Positions 25,172 to 34,337 are shown, counted from the first letter of the stretch. The stretch is DNA of 64,000 bases from Thermococcus litoralis DSM 5473 (GCF_000246985.2 NC_022084.1:682701-746700), one strand, 5' to 3'. Notes: generated by a model from the sequence alone, not told the origin. Numbers and translations are program-made.

Positions 25172-26491
25172 CTACTCTCTCACCATCCTCCTCGCCAGCT
25201 CAGCGTAGAGCTCCGGCATCCTGCGGAGCGAGTCTATCTCAACGTACTCATTCGGCCCGTGAATATCGCCTCCTCTCGGTCCAAAGTCTATTGCCTTAAC
25301 TCCATAAGGTGTGAAGAACCTTGAGTCCGCCGCTCCAGGCCCTTCAACGGGTTCGGCTTTCTCGCCAAATTTTTCAAGCGTTTCAAGCATTGCCCTCACT
25401 ATCTCCTCCTCCGGATGGGTAAAGAGGTAACCGGCTTTCTCGTTGCTGCTTACGATAACCTCTGCCTCTGGGATGTTAAAAGCAACAACCTCTTTTATAG
25501 TGCTCTCGATGTCTTTATGGGAATAGCTCATTGCCCTTATGTCTAGCCTCAGAACATGCTTGCCATCCTTAAAGGAATAGAGGTTGGGCGTTATCGATAC
25601 TCCATAATCGCTGTACTTCTCAGGCTTTATTGGAGCTCTCACCAAAGGCACTATCGCCTTTAAAAGCTTCGTTAAGCCCATATCTGCTTCAACTTCCTCT
25701 CCCTCTCCGGGCTCAAGATACTTGAGCGTTACCTCACTCGGGACGACGTTTCCCTTGAGGAACTTCCCTTCAAGAGAGACCGCCAAAGCGTTTGAATTCC
25801 TCAAAAAGTGCGACAGTGCTATCATCGGATGAGTATCAACTCCAGGAAGGAAATATGCCGCATGCCTCGTTTCGAGAATTGGGGTGTTTACCTTAAACTT
25901 CCTCTCTTTTAGGACTCCTATGAGCTTGATTCTTTCAGAAGGCACGCCTATGGTGACTCCAAACCCCTTTCTCCTGCGTATTATGGGTTTCATGCCAATG
26001 CCATCTGCGTTGATCATGTATTCCGGAAGGTTATTTTCGCTCTTCAGCTTTTCAGCAATGTGCATTGCCATTTTTCCACCAATTTCTTCATCACCGGTAA
26101 ATGCGAACAGAATCTTTCCCTCAAGCTTCATTTTTGAGAGCTCTTTCAATGCTAACATTACCGAAGCTACGTTTCCCTTGTCATCGGCACTTCCCCTTCC
26201 GTATGCTCTGCTACCTTTAATGGTCAGCTCAAACGGTTCAGTCTCCCACTCTTCCCTGTTTACGGGGACTACATCAAAGTGAGCCATGAAGAGGAGCTTT
26301 GGTTTCCCACTTCCTATTTCACCATAGACTGCATAATAACCGTCCCTTTCTATCAGCTCAGCTTCAATGCCCCAAGAAGACAGCGTATCCATTATAAACT
26401 TCGGGCAGTCCTTTGAGGGTTTTATACCTTTTGCCGGGTCGTTTGTTGTGTCGAATTTCACCAGTTCGGAAAGGAGCTCCACAACGTCCAT
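25172..26491 (-). CDS. M20 family metallopeptidase (ArgE/DapE/carboxypeptidase-like)
   Basis: A 439-residue di-zinc aminoacylase-fold protein: FMAHFDVVPV (first metal ligand His), YGRGSADDKGNVA (bridging Asp), FTGDEEIGGK (catalytic Glu and ligand), and GPGAADSRFFTPYG and RGGDIHGPNEYVE near the end with further ligands. An inserted dimerisation domain is present in the middle. Specificity, whether peptidase, deacylase or deacetylase, cannot be read. The start at 26491 (MDVVELLSELVKFDT) is chosen for GGTGTCAT upstream; two earlier in-frame ATGs exist. Confidence 0.85.
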   Translation of the reverse strand: MDVVELLSELVKFDTTNDPAKGIKPSKDCPKFIMDTLSSWGIEAELIERDGYYAVYGEIGSGKPKLLFMAHFDVVPVNREEWETEPFELTIKGSRAYGRGSADDKGNVASVMLALKELSKMKLEGKILFAFTGDEEIGGKMAMHIAEKLKSENNLPEYMINADGIGMKPIIRRRKGFGVTIGVPSERIKLIGVLKERKFKVNTPILETRHAAYFLPGVDTHPMIALSHFLRNSNALAVSLEGKFLKGNVVPSEVTLKYLEPGEGEEVEADMGLTKLLKAIVPLVRAPIKPEKYSDYGVSITPNLYSFKDGKHVLRLDIRAMSYSHKDIESTIKEVVAFNIPEAEVIVSSNEKAGYLFTHPEEEIVRAMLETLEKFGEKAEPVEGPGAADSRFFTPYGVKAIDFGPRGGDIHGPNEYVEIDSLRRMPELYAELARRMVRE

Positions 26492-26627
26492 AGATGACAC
26501 CATTAAAATCTTCATCGAAATGATATTTAAGAGTTTTCACCCTCGTTCACTGGTGTTAAAGAGAAAAGTTTACGATTCTCCAAGTCATCTCTCTAAAAGG
26601 GCGAAGCTCTCACGAGATAAACGCAAA

Positions 26628-26673
26628 TTTTATATACTTCGTATTGCATAATGTATTTCAGGTGGTATTGCAT
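26628..26673 (+). promoter_or_regulatory. vapBC promoter and operator-like repeats
   Basis: TATA-like TTTTATATAC (26628-26637) overlaps the dyad ATAC-TTC-GTAT (26634-26644). GTATTGCAT occurs twice, at 26641-26649 and 26665-26673, 24 bp apart, the second copy running into the start codon. Autoregulation by a ribbon-helix-helix antitoxin is expected at such sites. Confidence 0.5.
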
Positions 26674-26893
26674 GGCTGTCATTACAGTTAGGGTTCCAGA
26701 TGAGATAAAAGCAAAGATGAAGGGAATAAATATAAACTGGAGTGAAGAAATAAGGAGGTTCATAATCCAGCGCATAGAAGAGGAAGAAAGGAAGAAAAAC
26801 CTCCAAAAAGCCCTCGAAATCCTTAAGGGGAGAAAGAACGTTGAGAAAGGTTTTTCAGCGAGATCTGTGAGGGAGGATCGTGATAGTAATTGA
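26672..26893 (+). CDS. VapB-like ribbon-helix-helix antitoxin
   Basis: A 73-residue protein starting MAVITVRVPDEIKAKM, the beta strand and first helix of a ribbon-helix-helix DNA-binding fold, then WSEEIRRFIIQRIEEEERKK and a basic, probably disordered tail that would wrap the toxin. The ATG at 26672 has GGTGG upstream. Overlaps the PIN toxin gene by 14 bases. Confidence 0.85.
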   Translation: MAVITVRVPDEIKAKMKGININWSEEIRRFIIQRIEEEERKKNLQKALEILKGRKNVEKGFSARSVREDRDSN

Positions 26894-27272
26894 TGCCTCT
26901 GCTCTCGCTAAAGTGATCCTTCAAGAAGAGAACTGGGATAGTGTTCCACTAACGGAAAAAACTGCAACGCTGGATTACGCTCTTGTTGAGGCACTAAACG
27001 CTATTTGGAAGGCTGTTATCCAAAAACGGCTAGATGAAGAAGACGCAAAAGACAGAACTGAAGCACTGAAGTATCTCGCCAAAAGCCTGTTGCTCTTCGA
27101 AGCCAAGAATTACTTTGAGCGTGCTTTGGAGATAGCGCTGAAGGAAAAAATTACCGTTTACGATGCCCTCTACATAGCCCTTGCGGAAGAACTAAAAGCT
27201 GATCTCTACACCTCTGACGTTAAACAGTTTGAGGCAGCAAAAAAATACGTGAGAGTAAAGCTCATCCAATAA
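26880..27272 (+). CDS. VapC-like PIN domain ribonuclease toxin
   Basis: A 130-residue PIN-domain protein. Acidic active-site residues are Asp5 in MIVIDASALAK, Glu in YALVEALNAIWK, Asp in ITVYDALYIALAEE and Asp in LYTSDVKQF, the complete four-residue set, so it should be an active Mg-dependent RNase. Starts at GTG with GGAGGATC upstream, inside the antitoxin gene. Target RNA unknown. Confidence 0.85.
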   Translation: MIVIDASALAKVILQEENWDSVPLTEKTATLDYALVEALNAIWKAVIQKRLDEEDAKDRTEALKYLAKSLLLFEAKNYFERALEIALKEKITVYDALYIALAEELKADLYTSDVKQFEAAKKYVRVKLIQ

Positions 27273-27314
27273 ATTTATTTTGCAAGAACCTCAAATCCAT
27301 GAGGAGGTGAAAAA

Positions 27315-27569
27315 ATGAAGCCAAAACCAATGCTCTTTGAGGAGATACCAAACGAGGTCATAGCGGCTGAAGAGGGAGATGAGGGAGTGGAAGAGGAAAC
27401 AACTGTGGAGCAGTTTTTTGCCGAGAGCAAGGGCAACACGCTGTATTTCTCCTACGCAACGACAAACGCAAAGATAACTATAGGCATAACCCACGACAGA
27501 GCAAGCCTAGAAGAAATGGTAAAGGCGGCAAAGGAACTCTTGGCAGAATTTAAGAAGAAAAAGGAATAA
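27315..27569 (+). CDS. Small acidic protein of unknown function
   Basis: An 84-residue protein with GGAGGTG before the ATG. An acidic N-terminal half (VIAAEEGDEGVEEETT) is followed by LYFSYATTNAKITIGITHD and a lysine-rich terminal helix. The stop is immediately adjacent to the convergent cysteinyl-tRNA synthetase gene. Family not recognised. Confidence 0.65.
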   Translation: MKPKPMLFEEIPNEVIAAEEGDEGVEEETTVEQFFAESKGNTLYFSYATTNAKITIGITHDRASLEEMVKAAKELLAEFKKKKE

Positions 27570-29003
27570 TCAAACGTTTATCCTTTTCCATATTGTTCCT
27601 TGGGGTGTGTCTTCGAGTTGAATACCAAGCTCTCTGAGCTCGCTCCTTATTTTGTCTGCCAGCTCAAAGTTTTTCTGTTTTCTAAGTGCGCTTCTCACTT
27701 CAATTAAGAGCTCTATTAGTTCTTCCTCCTTTGTCTCTTTGGCCTCTTTGAAGTAGTCCTCAAATATTCCAAAGACTTCGCTTACCATCTTGAAGAACTC
27801 GAGGGCTTTTCTAAGAACGCTTTCCTTTGGCTTCTCAACCTTCTCCAGATACCTGTTTACGGCATTTGCCACCTCAAATATTGGCTTCATAGCCTCAGCC
27901 GTGTTGAAGTCATCGTCCATCGCTTCATAGAACTTCTTCCTCGCATCCCTTACCACTTCATAAAGCTCGAACTCCTCTTTGTCCCATTTGAACGGTGTTT
28001 CTGCCTTTTCAAGGGCTATCCTAATATTCTCAAGGGTGTTGTAAAGCCTCTCAAGGTTGTTCTTGGCGTGCTGAATTCCCTCTTCCGTGTAATCTAACGG
28101 GGAGCGATAGTGCTTTTGAAGGACAAAGAACCTGATGACCTCTGCCGAGTATCTTTGAAGGAGCTCCCTGATGGTAACGAAGTTTCCAAGGCTTTTGCTC
28201 ATTTTCTCTCCTTTGACCATTACAAAGCCCGTGTGAAGCCAGTAGCGCACCCATTCTTTGCCGGTGCATGCCTCTGTTTGAGCTATCTCGTTTTCGTGGT
28301 GTGGGAAAATTAAATCATTTCCTCCTCCGTGAATGTCAAAGCTCTCGCCGAGGTATTTGGTGCTCATGGTGGAACACTCTATGTGCCATCCAGGCCTCCC
28401 CTTACCCCAGGGGCTTTCCCATTTGGGCTCCCCAGGTTTTGCCTTCTTCCACAGGGCAAAGTCCTCTGGATTCTTCTTCCCTTCTCCAGGCTCTACTCTG
28501 ACTCCTTTTCTAAGATCCTCGGGGTTTATCTTGCTCAATTTTCCGTATTCTTGGTACTTTCTAACTTCAAAATAAACGCCATCGCTTCCTTCGTATGCAT
28601 AGCCTTTTTCCTCAAGCTTCTTCACGAAGTCTATTATATCCTGAATGTGCTCCGTTACCCTTGGGTAAATGTCGGCAGGCTTTACCTTCAAAGCCTTCAT
28701 ATCCTCAAGGAAATACTTCAAGAACTTTTCAGCCAGCTCTTTTGGATCTTCACCGGTTTCATTTGCCCTTCTGATAATCTTGTCATCTATGTCGGTGAAA
28801 TTCATCACCATTAAAACCGTGTACCCCTTATGCTCCAGGTATCTTCTAATAACATCAAAGGCAATATAAGTCCTTGCATGGCCGAGATGGGTGTAATCGT
28901 AAACAGTCGGTCCACACACGTACATTCTAACCTCGCCATCCCTCAAAGGCTTAAACTCCTCCTTTTGCTTGGACATCGTGTTATAAACCTTCACCCCAAT
29001 CAC
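27570..29003 (-). CDS. cysS: Cysteinyl-tRNA synthetase
   Basis: A class I aminoacyl-tRNA synthetase of 477 residues. CGPTVYDYTHLGHARTYIAFD contains the zinc Cys and the HIGH-type motif (HLGH), HIECSTMS and HHENEIAQTEA the remaining zinc ligands, and GEKMSKSLGNF the KMSKS loop. The C-terminal anticodon-binding domain is complete. Starts at a GTG, either 29003 or 28994; GGTGATT overlaps the first and precedes the second, so the shorter form (V-K-V-Y-N-T start) is possible. Confidence 0.95.
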   Translation of the reverse strand: MIGVKVYNTMSKQKEEFKPLRDGEVRMYVCGPTVYDYTHLGHARTYIAFDVIRRYLEHKGYTVLMVMNFTDIDDKIIRRANETGEDPKELAEKFLKYFLEDMKALKVKPADIYPRVTEHIQDIIDFVKKLEEKGYAYEGSDGVYFEVRKYQEYGKLSKINPEDLRKGVRVEPGEGKKNPEDFALWKKAKPGEPKWESPWGKGRPGWHIECSTMSTKYLGESFDIHGGGNDLIFPHHENEIAQTEACTGKEWVRYWLHTGFVMVKGEKMSKSLGNFVTIRELLQRYSAEVIRFFVLQKHYRSPLDYTEEGIQHAKNNLERLYNTLENIRIALEKAETPFKWDKEEFELYEVVRDARKKFYEAMDDDFNTAEAMKPIFEVANAVNRYLEKVEKPKESVLRKALEFFKMVSEVFGIFEDYFKEAKETKEEELIELLIEVRSALRKQKNFELADKIRSELRELGIQLEDTPQGTIWKRINV

Positions 29004-29122
29004 CTAGAGAGAGTTCTCCGAAGTTTTTATTAGATTATCGCTTCCGGCAAGTGCAAAGCTTAAAAACCCCCTCCCATAATCTAAACCAGTTTTTGAAAAA
29101 AGGAAAGAGGGAGGTCATGATT

Positions 29123-30037
29123 ATGAAAGTTGCAAAGAAAGACGTAATAAGGCTCCACTACACCGGAAAGATAAAAGAAACAGGAGAGATATTTGACACG
29201 ACTTATGAGGATGTTGCAAAGGAAGCTGGAATCTACAGCGAGAAGGGAATTTACGGGCCAGTTCCGATAGCGGTTGGTGCTGGGCACGTTATAAAAGGCC
29301 TTGATGAAGCCCTTGAGGGTTTGGAGGTTGGAAAGAAGTACACCATTGAGCTCCCGCCAGAGAAGGCATTTGGAAAGAGAGACCCAAAGCTCATAAAGAC
29401 ATTCACAATCGGTCAGTTCAGACGACAGGGAATCTACCCCTTCCCGGGACTTGATGTGGAAATCGAAACGGAGAGTGGAAAGAAGCTCAAGGGCAGAGTA
29501 ATGAGCGTATCCAGCGGTAGGGTTAGAGTTGACTTCAATCATCCATACGCTGGAAAAACCGTTGTTTATGAAGTTGAGATACTTGAAAAGATAGACGATC
29601 CAATAGAGAAAGTAAAAGCCTTAATCGAGCTCAGAATTCCAAGGATAGACTTTGAAAAAGTGCAGATCGAAGTGGGCGAAAACGATGTTAAAATAGACTT
29701 TGGAGAACAGACAATAGACCCAAGGACTCTCGTTTTAGGCGAAATCCTTCTTGAGAGCGACCTCAAGTTCCTTGGGTATGAGAAGATTGAGTTCAAGCCA
29801 AGCGTCGAAGAGCTTTTGAAGCCACCAGAGGCCAAGGTAGAGGAGGAACTCGAAGAAGAAGCCAAAGAGGAAGTGAAAGCAGAAACAGAAGAAAAAGCTG
29901 AGGAAACAAAAGAGGAAGCCGAGGAGACAACGGGAACAGTAAAAGAAGAGACAACAAAAGAAGAAAAGATCGAAGAACAAGAGAAAAAACCAGAAGAAAG
30001 CGAAGAAGAAAGCAAAGCATCTCAAGATAGAGAATAA
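29123..30037 (+). CDS. FKBP-type peptidyl-prolyl isomerase, long archaeal form with acidic tail
   Basis: A 304-residue protein. The FKBP core is KKDVIRLHYTGKIKETGEIFDTT with VGAGHVIKGLDEALEGLEVG; the SlyD-type chaperone flap domain (IEL...FGKRDPKLIKTF) is inserted. Residues from about 165 to 240 form a further domain, and the last 65 residues are almost all Glu and Lys (EEELEEEAKEEVKAETEEKA and similar). The tail is unusual and may hold other proteins or nascent chains. The ATG at 29123 has GGGAGGTC at suitable distance; an ATG at 29117 is too close. A T-rich terminator (30045-30062) follows. Confidence 0.9.
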   Translation: MKVAKKDVIRLHYTGKIKETGEIFDTTYEDVAKEAGIYSEKGIYGPVPIAVGAGHVIKGLDEALEGLEVGKKYTIELPPEKAFGKRDPKLIKTFTIGQFRRQGIYPFPGLDVEIETESGKKLKGRVMSVSSGRVRVDFNHPYAGKTVVYEVEILEKIDDPIEKVKALIELRIPRIDFEKVQIEVGENDVKIDFGEQTIDPRTLVLGEILLESDLKFLGYEKIEFKPSVEELLKPPEAKVEEELEEEAKEEVKAETEEKAEETKEEAEETTGTVKEETTKEEKIEEQEKKPEESEEESKASQDRE

Positions 30038-30043
30038 CGTCCA

Positions 30044-30062
30044 TTCTTTTTCTTCTTTGTTT
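30044..30062 (+). terminator. T-rich terminator after the FKBP gene
   Basis: The stretch following the stop is TTCTTTTTCTTCTTTGTTT, a pyrimidine run typical of archaeal termination. Confidence 0.5.
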
Positions 30063-30144
30063 AAGTTACTTATGCTATTTTGGCTCGCTTAAACAGCAAC
30101 AGCAAACTTTTAATTACTTTATTAGAATGGTATTAGGGAGGCCT

Positions 30145-31044
30145 ATGGTAAGGGAAGACATGCTTGTTAAAGACCTTAGATACCATTTCCCCCAAGAGTA
30201 TGAGGAAAAGATAAGATCGGCTATCAAAATCTTCAAAGACATAATTAAAGTGCCCATATCTCCATTTAATCCTTCGAAAGGTTATCATCCCGTTCTGATA
30301 TTTAGAAAATACTTCGGGACTGTAAAAAAAGAAGTCCCAATATCAATTCTAGAGTTAAAAACCCTCAACAAATACAACATGCCACCTTGGAAAAGAACAA
30401 TAGTATTTGATTTAGACTCAGACACAGCAGGGAGTTATACTTTCAACGACGTTCACATCATGTACATTGGAAATTCCCGAAGCATAGAGGATACCACAAA
30501 AAAACTGCAGGAAATCCTAAAGCTAGCACGAAAAACACCTTTAAGAGTCATGATATGTTATGAAAGCATATACATCGAATACGAAAACAATAAGTTCATT
30601 AAAATAGAAATAAAAGGTGGGGAATTTATTATAGAACCTGGAGCTGCAGAGTACGGGGTATTGATTAGAATGTTTGGAAGAGCTCTACCATACATTGAGT
30701 CTACATTTCGCAGCAAAAACAAAGAGTTCTATAAGTTATTATTTGTATACTCCCTGGAAAGTAGGTTGGATTTTGAATCTTTTTTTATAAGATATGTGTA
30801 TCCTAAGTTAAATCCAGAACAGAAAGAGTTCTTAGAAGAAATGCATGACTACAGAAACTTCATTACACTTTTATATGACAATCTCAAAAGGCTAAACAAG
30901 AACACATTTCAGGATGAAGTCAGCGTGAGAATTAACAGAAGAGCTCCTCACACTAGACCCCTGGATATTGTAATTAAATTTACAGGCAGTGGAATTCAAG
31001 TAGAGAGGGAAGCTTCTAATCCCACCGTAACTATATACGTATAG
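30145..31044 (+). CDS. Unknown protein, 299 residues, AT-rich gene
   Basis: No domain recognised. The protein is soluble, with KRTIVFDLDSDTAGSYTFND, FDLESRLDFESFFIRYVYP-like helices and a C-terminal beta part (DIVIKFTGSGIQVEREASN). The gene is visibly richer in A and T than its neighbours. A TATA-like CTTTTAATTAC at 30107-30117 would start transcription near 30140, so the ATG at 30145 (just after GGGAGG) is a better start than the ATG at 30127. The next gene follows within ten bases. Confidence 0.65.
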   Translation: MVREDMLVKDLRYHFPQEYEEKIRSAIKIFKDIIKVPISPFNPSKGYHPVLIFRKYFGTVKKEVPISILELKTLNKYNMPPWKRTIVFDLDSDTAGSYTFNDVHIMYIGNSRSIEDTTKKLQEILKLARKTPLRVMICYESIYIEYENNKFIKIEIKGGEFIIEPGAAEYGVLIRMFGRALPYIESTFRSKNKEFYKLLFVYSLESRLDFESFFIRYVYPKLNPEQKEFLEEMHDYRNFITLLYDNLKRLNKNTFQDEVSVRINRRAPHTRPLDIVIKFTGSGIQVEREASNPTVTIYV

Positions 31045-31053
31045 GTGTGCAAA

Positions 31054-31647
31054 TTGAGACTCATAGTCCTATATTCAATTTCAGTTTTTCTTATTCTTTT
31101 CAGTCATAACCTCGGGAGAAACGTTTATGAGTGGGCATTTTACGATGTCCTCTTCTACGTACTCATACCTCTCACCGTTACTTATCTGCTTGGCTTCAAA
31201 CCTAAAGAGCTTGGCTTTAAAATAGGAAAAAGAGACGGCTATATCTGGGCTCTTGCCCTCTTTCTCCTCTCTCTTCCTATAAGTGTTTATGCCTCCCAGC
31301 TAGAAAGCTTCAAGGCATATTACCCGATATTTGCCTACTCTTCTTGGGAGGATTTCCTCCTTAAGGAGCTTTTGATTGGCGTTATCATGTTTGCCCACGA
31401 GGCATTTTACAGGGGGATTCTTCTCTTCTCCCTTGCAAGAAAGAACGAATTAGCTGCCATAATTGCCCAAAACATCCCATACACTCTCGTTCACATAGGC
31501 AAACCACTCTTGGAAATCCCATATTCCTTCATAGCAGGAATAGTCTTTGCAAAAATGGATTTAAAGAGCGAAAGCTTTCTGCCGAGCTTCCTTCTTCACT
31601 GGATTGGTGCGGTTGTTTTTGACATCCTCTGCACTATAGGAGCCTGA
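31054..31647 (+). CDS. CPBP-family intramembrane metalloprotease
   Basis: About 197 residues with six to seven hydrophobic helices. The CPBP/Abi signatures are present: FAHEAFYRGILLFSLA (motif 1, usually EExxxR, here HEAFYRG), YTLVHIGKP (motif 2, FxxxH-like) and LLHWIGAVVFD (motif 3 His). The first Glu of the EE pair is replaced by His, worth noting. The family includes CAAX-type prenyl proteases and bacteriocin immunity proteins. GTG (31045) or TTG (31054) is the start; GGTG precedes the TTG at proper distance. Confidence 0.75.
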   Translation: MRLIVLYSISVFLILFSHNLGRNVYEWAFYDVLFYVLIPLTVTYLLGFKPKELGFKIGKRDGYIWALALFLLSLPISVYASQLESFKAYYPIFAYSSWEDFLLKELLIGVIMFAHEAFYRGILLFSLARKNELAAIIAQNIPYTLVHIGKPLLEIPYSFIAGIVFAKMDLKSESFLPSFLLHWIGAVVFDILCTIGA

Positions 31648-32305
31648 GGGAGATGTTGCCGTTTACGGTAGATAGCACAACCTCGTATTTACCGCTTCCA
31701 AGAACAGCACTGAAAGATTTTGGACCATGAACCGGGGGCTTCGAAAGCTCCCCTGGGATCTCTGAGTCTATTTTTCCGTTAACAGTGGTAGCTTTGATTA
31801 CTGCATCGGCATCTTTTGGAATGTAGGCTTCAATTCTTCCGTTAACTGTAGAAATCTTGACATTGTTGTTTATGCGAGACAGCAGGGCTGTTATTGAACC
31901 ATTCACAGCAGATATTTTTTCAGCAGAAGTGTTTTTTATGGAAATGTTCCCATTCACAGTGCTAACTTTCCCGACTTTTTTAACGTTCTTTATGGATATT
32001 GTGCCGTTAACGTTTCCAGCTTTTTCTATTTCAACGCCTTTTGGCACGCGGATATCGAAGTTAACAGCACTTCCTCCAATGTTAATGCCAAAGTTCTTTT
32101 TCTGTTCAACTTTAATCGTAAGAGTATTTCCCTCTTTTTTGACCTTTATCTTTGGCTCTGCACCCAAAAGCCCCCACTTTTTCTCGGCTTTCAGTTTTAT
32201 AGTTTCGCCCTCATAACCTTCGATCTTTATGGTGCCGTTTACGTTTCCAATCTTCAGCTTTGTTCCTTCTCCTACCTTGTATTCTCTCACAACAACTTCT
32301 ATCAT
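31634..32305 (-). CDS. DUF4097-type beta-strand repeat protein
   Basis: A 223-residue protein made of repeated beta strands, each turn marked by V-N-G: GNVNGTIKIEG, GNVNGTISIKN, STVNGNISIKN, SAVNGSITALL, STVNGRIEAYI, TTVNGKIDSEI, STVNGNISLRLL. This is the DUF4097/adhesin-like right-handed beta-helix architecture. No signal peptide. GAGGTGG precedes the ATG at 32305. The end overlaps the convergent protease gene by 14 bases. Function unknown. Confidence 0.8.
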   Translation of the reverse strand: MIEVVVREYKVGEGTKLKIGNVNGTIKIEGYEGETIKLKAEKKWGLLGAEPKIKVKKEGNTLTIKVEQKKNFGINIGGSAVNFDIRVPKGVEIEKAGNVNGTISIKNVKKVGKVSTVNGNISIKNTSAEKISAVNGSITALLSRINNNVKISTVNGRIEAYIPKDADAVIKATTVNGKIDSEIPGELSKPPVHGPKSFSAVLGSGKYEVVLSTVNGNISLRLL

Positions 32306-32357
32306 ATTTCCCACCTCTAATTAAATATGGTGTGGTCAAAGGAAAAGAAAAATGTGG

Positions 32358-34241
32358 TCAAAATTGATCAGTTAGCTTTGCAGTTCCATAGCCCACAAAA
32401 AGAACTTTGTCCGGATCGAGGGCTTTGACTACTTCCGGCCTGTGGGTTATTATCAAAGCTGTTATGCCAGCTTCCCTTAGAATTTCACTTACCTTTTTGG
32501 CGACCCTCATAGCGGTGAGAGTGTCAAGATGTGCCGCAAATTCGTCCATTAGTAGAAGATTCGGCTTCTCCGCAAGTAAAGACGCTATCTTTGCCCTCTC
32601 CTTTTGGCCAGTGGAGAGCTCACTGAACTTTGCCCTATAAAGAACGGCATCACTCAATCCAGAACGGTTTAGAACTTCAACGGCAGCATTTAAATCCCCT
32701 ATTTTTCTGTAAACGTGCTCCAAAATGCTTTCATCGCCAAAGAGGGGTTCCTGTTCCCCGGGCAACAGGGCTGAGACCTTGACGTTATCCGGCACCTTAA
32801 TCTCTCCACTCGTAGGTCTGTATTTCTCTTCCCAATAGCCAAGTGCTGCACCAAGGAGAAGCCTAATGAGAGTCGTCTTTCCAGCTCCACTTGCCCCAAC
32901 CACCGAAACTATTTCGCCAGGCTTAATTTCAAAGTTTAGGTTCCTCAAAACAGGCCTCTGTATTACCCTATGTCTAACTCCAAAGGCTTCCAGAAGGAAC
33001 CTTATCTCCTCCGGGAGACCCTTTATGTCCAGTTCGCTCTCAAACACCTTACTGACATTCTTAAACACTATCGGCTCCTTTAGAGGTTCAACCTTTCCAT
33101 AGCTCGGCTTCCATAACCTACCATCCTTGGGAGCATATGGGTCTTCTCTGAGGAATCTTTCGATGTATTCTTTGGCTTCTTCTGTTAGTGGGTAGAAAAG
33201 TACGGGTCTTCCGCTTGCTGTTTCCCAGAGAAACTTAAACCCAACTTTCTCAAAGAACGGATTGAAGCGGGCCATCTGGGCTATGGTTTCCACTATATGT
33301 TTTCTTTTCCTCATCTCCGGGACTCTTCTCTCATTTATCCACTCGAGGGCAGCTTTAACGCTTAACTGTCCAAGCCCGTCGCTTCTATAGTCCGGATGCA
33401 CAACAACCCTCGCTATTCTAGCTCCAGCCGTGTTGCTTTCTCTTAAAGCCTGCCACTTAGCCTTCTCCCATAGCAAATGGCGTGCAATCTTTTTTGTGTG
33501 CTTTTTCTTGAGCTCTTCATAAAGCTCTTTCATGATTTTCTCTGGCCAGAAGGATGGGTTAAACCACTCCTCTGGAAAAACCTTTTCTCTTATATTCTTT
33601 TCTATTTCTCCATTGGGTAAACGACGGTGCATTAGCGGAATAGGCGGGTCAACTCTTACATAAGCCAAAATCCTCGGCTCGTATTCCTCCCTGTTTTCAA
33701 GTTCAAGGAGCAAAAACCTCGATGCTGGAGTGGAACCCTTAATCTCAAGAATGTGAACGTCTTCACTTCCACAGACTGGGCACGGTTGCTTCGTGTTTGC
33801 CTCGAAGATGTGGTTGTTCTCACACCTCCAAAGGGCAACCTTCTCCTTTTGTGATGCGTAGTGATACTGCTCAAGCTCCGCTATTGCCTCAAAGTCGCTT
33901 TCATAAGTTGCTTCCCTTGCCCTTATCTTATAGGTGTACAAAAGCTCTCCAGTCAGGGGAGAAAAGCGCTTCGCCTCATACTCCTTTTCCCACAACGGCC
34001 AGACCTTTATTTTGTCCCCTTCGTAAAACTTGTAGAGCTCATAATCGTCAAAGTCGAGCACATTACCTTTTTTGGGTTTGTTCTTGATGTGTATCTCCAC
34101 TTCATCCCCCGTTACAAACCATTGAGCGATACCGCTCATGTAAAGCTTGTACTTCTCCCCGGCATCTACCTCAAGAACCCCAAACCATCTGTGCTTGAAG
34201 CGAGGAACTTCGCTCCCCACGACCTTTCCCCTAATTATCAT
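32358..34241 (-). CDS. ABC-type ATPase fused to an acetyltransferase-like domain (COG2401-type)
   Basis: A 627-residue fusion. The N-terminal 120 residues are beta-rich (VPRFKHRWFGVLEVDAGEKY). A zinc ribbon follows (LWRCENNHIF...PCPVCGSED, four Cys). The centre (about 215-360) resembles a GNAT acetyltransferase: ARIARVVVHPDYRSDGLGQLSVKAALEWI carries the acetyl-CoA loop (RxxGxG-like, here RSDGLG). The C-terminal third is an ABC ATPase: VVGASGAGKTTLIRLLLG, LSTGQKERAKIASLLAEKPNLLLMDEFAAHLD, ITHRP. No membrane helices, so it is not a transporter; a nucleic acid or ribosome role is plausible. ATG at 34241 after GGTGG. Confidence 0.8.
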   Translation of the reverse strand: MIIRGKVVGSEVPRFKHRWFGVLEVDAGEKYKLYMSGIAQWFVTGDEVEIHIKNKPKKGNVLDFDDYELYKFYEGDKIKVWPLWEKEYEAKRFSPLTGELLYTYKIRAREATYESDFEAIAELEQYHYASQKEKVALWRCENNHIFEANTKQPCPVCGSEDVHILEIKGSTPASRFLLLELENREEYEPRILAYVRVDPPIPLMHRRLPNGEIEKNIREKVFPEEWFNPSFWPEKIMKELYEELKKKHTKKIARHLLWEKAKWQALRESNTAGARIARVVVHPDYRSDGLGQLSVKAALEWINERRVPEMRKRKHIVETIAQMARFNPFFEKVGFKFLWETASGRPVLFYPLTEEAKEYIERFLREDPYAPKDGRLWKPSYGKVEPLKEPIVFKNVSKVFESELDIKGLPEEIRFLLEAFGVRHRVIQRPVLRNLNFEIKPGEIVSVVGASGAGKTTLIRLLLGAALGYWEEKYRPTSGEIKVPDNVKVSALLPGEQEPLFGDESILEHVYRKIGDLNAAVEVLNRSGLSDAVLYRAKFSELSTGQKERAKIASLLAEKPNLLLMDEFAAHLDTLTAMRVAKKVSEILREAGITALIITHRPEVVKALDPDKVLFVGYGTAKLTDQF

Positions 34242-34337
34242 CCAACCACCCAAGAGATTTGGGCGAAGTGATATTTAAGTGTTGAGCGGGGCAATAGGTT
34301 TAATAACGCTAAGGTATATATCTGAACGGTGATGACC

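Noticed and set aside
26672-27272. VapBC pair as a novel system
   Set aside because: Both proteins have standard family features; only the operator repeats are noted.
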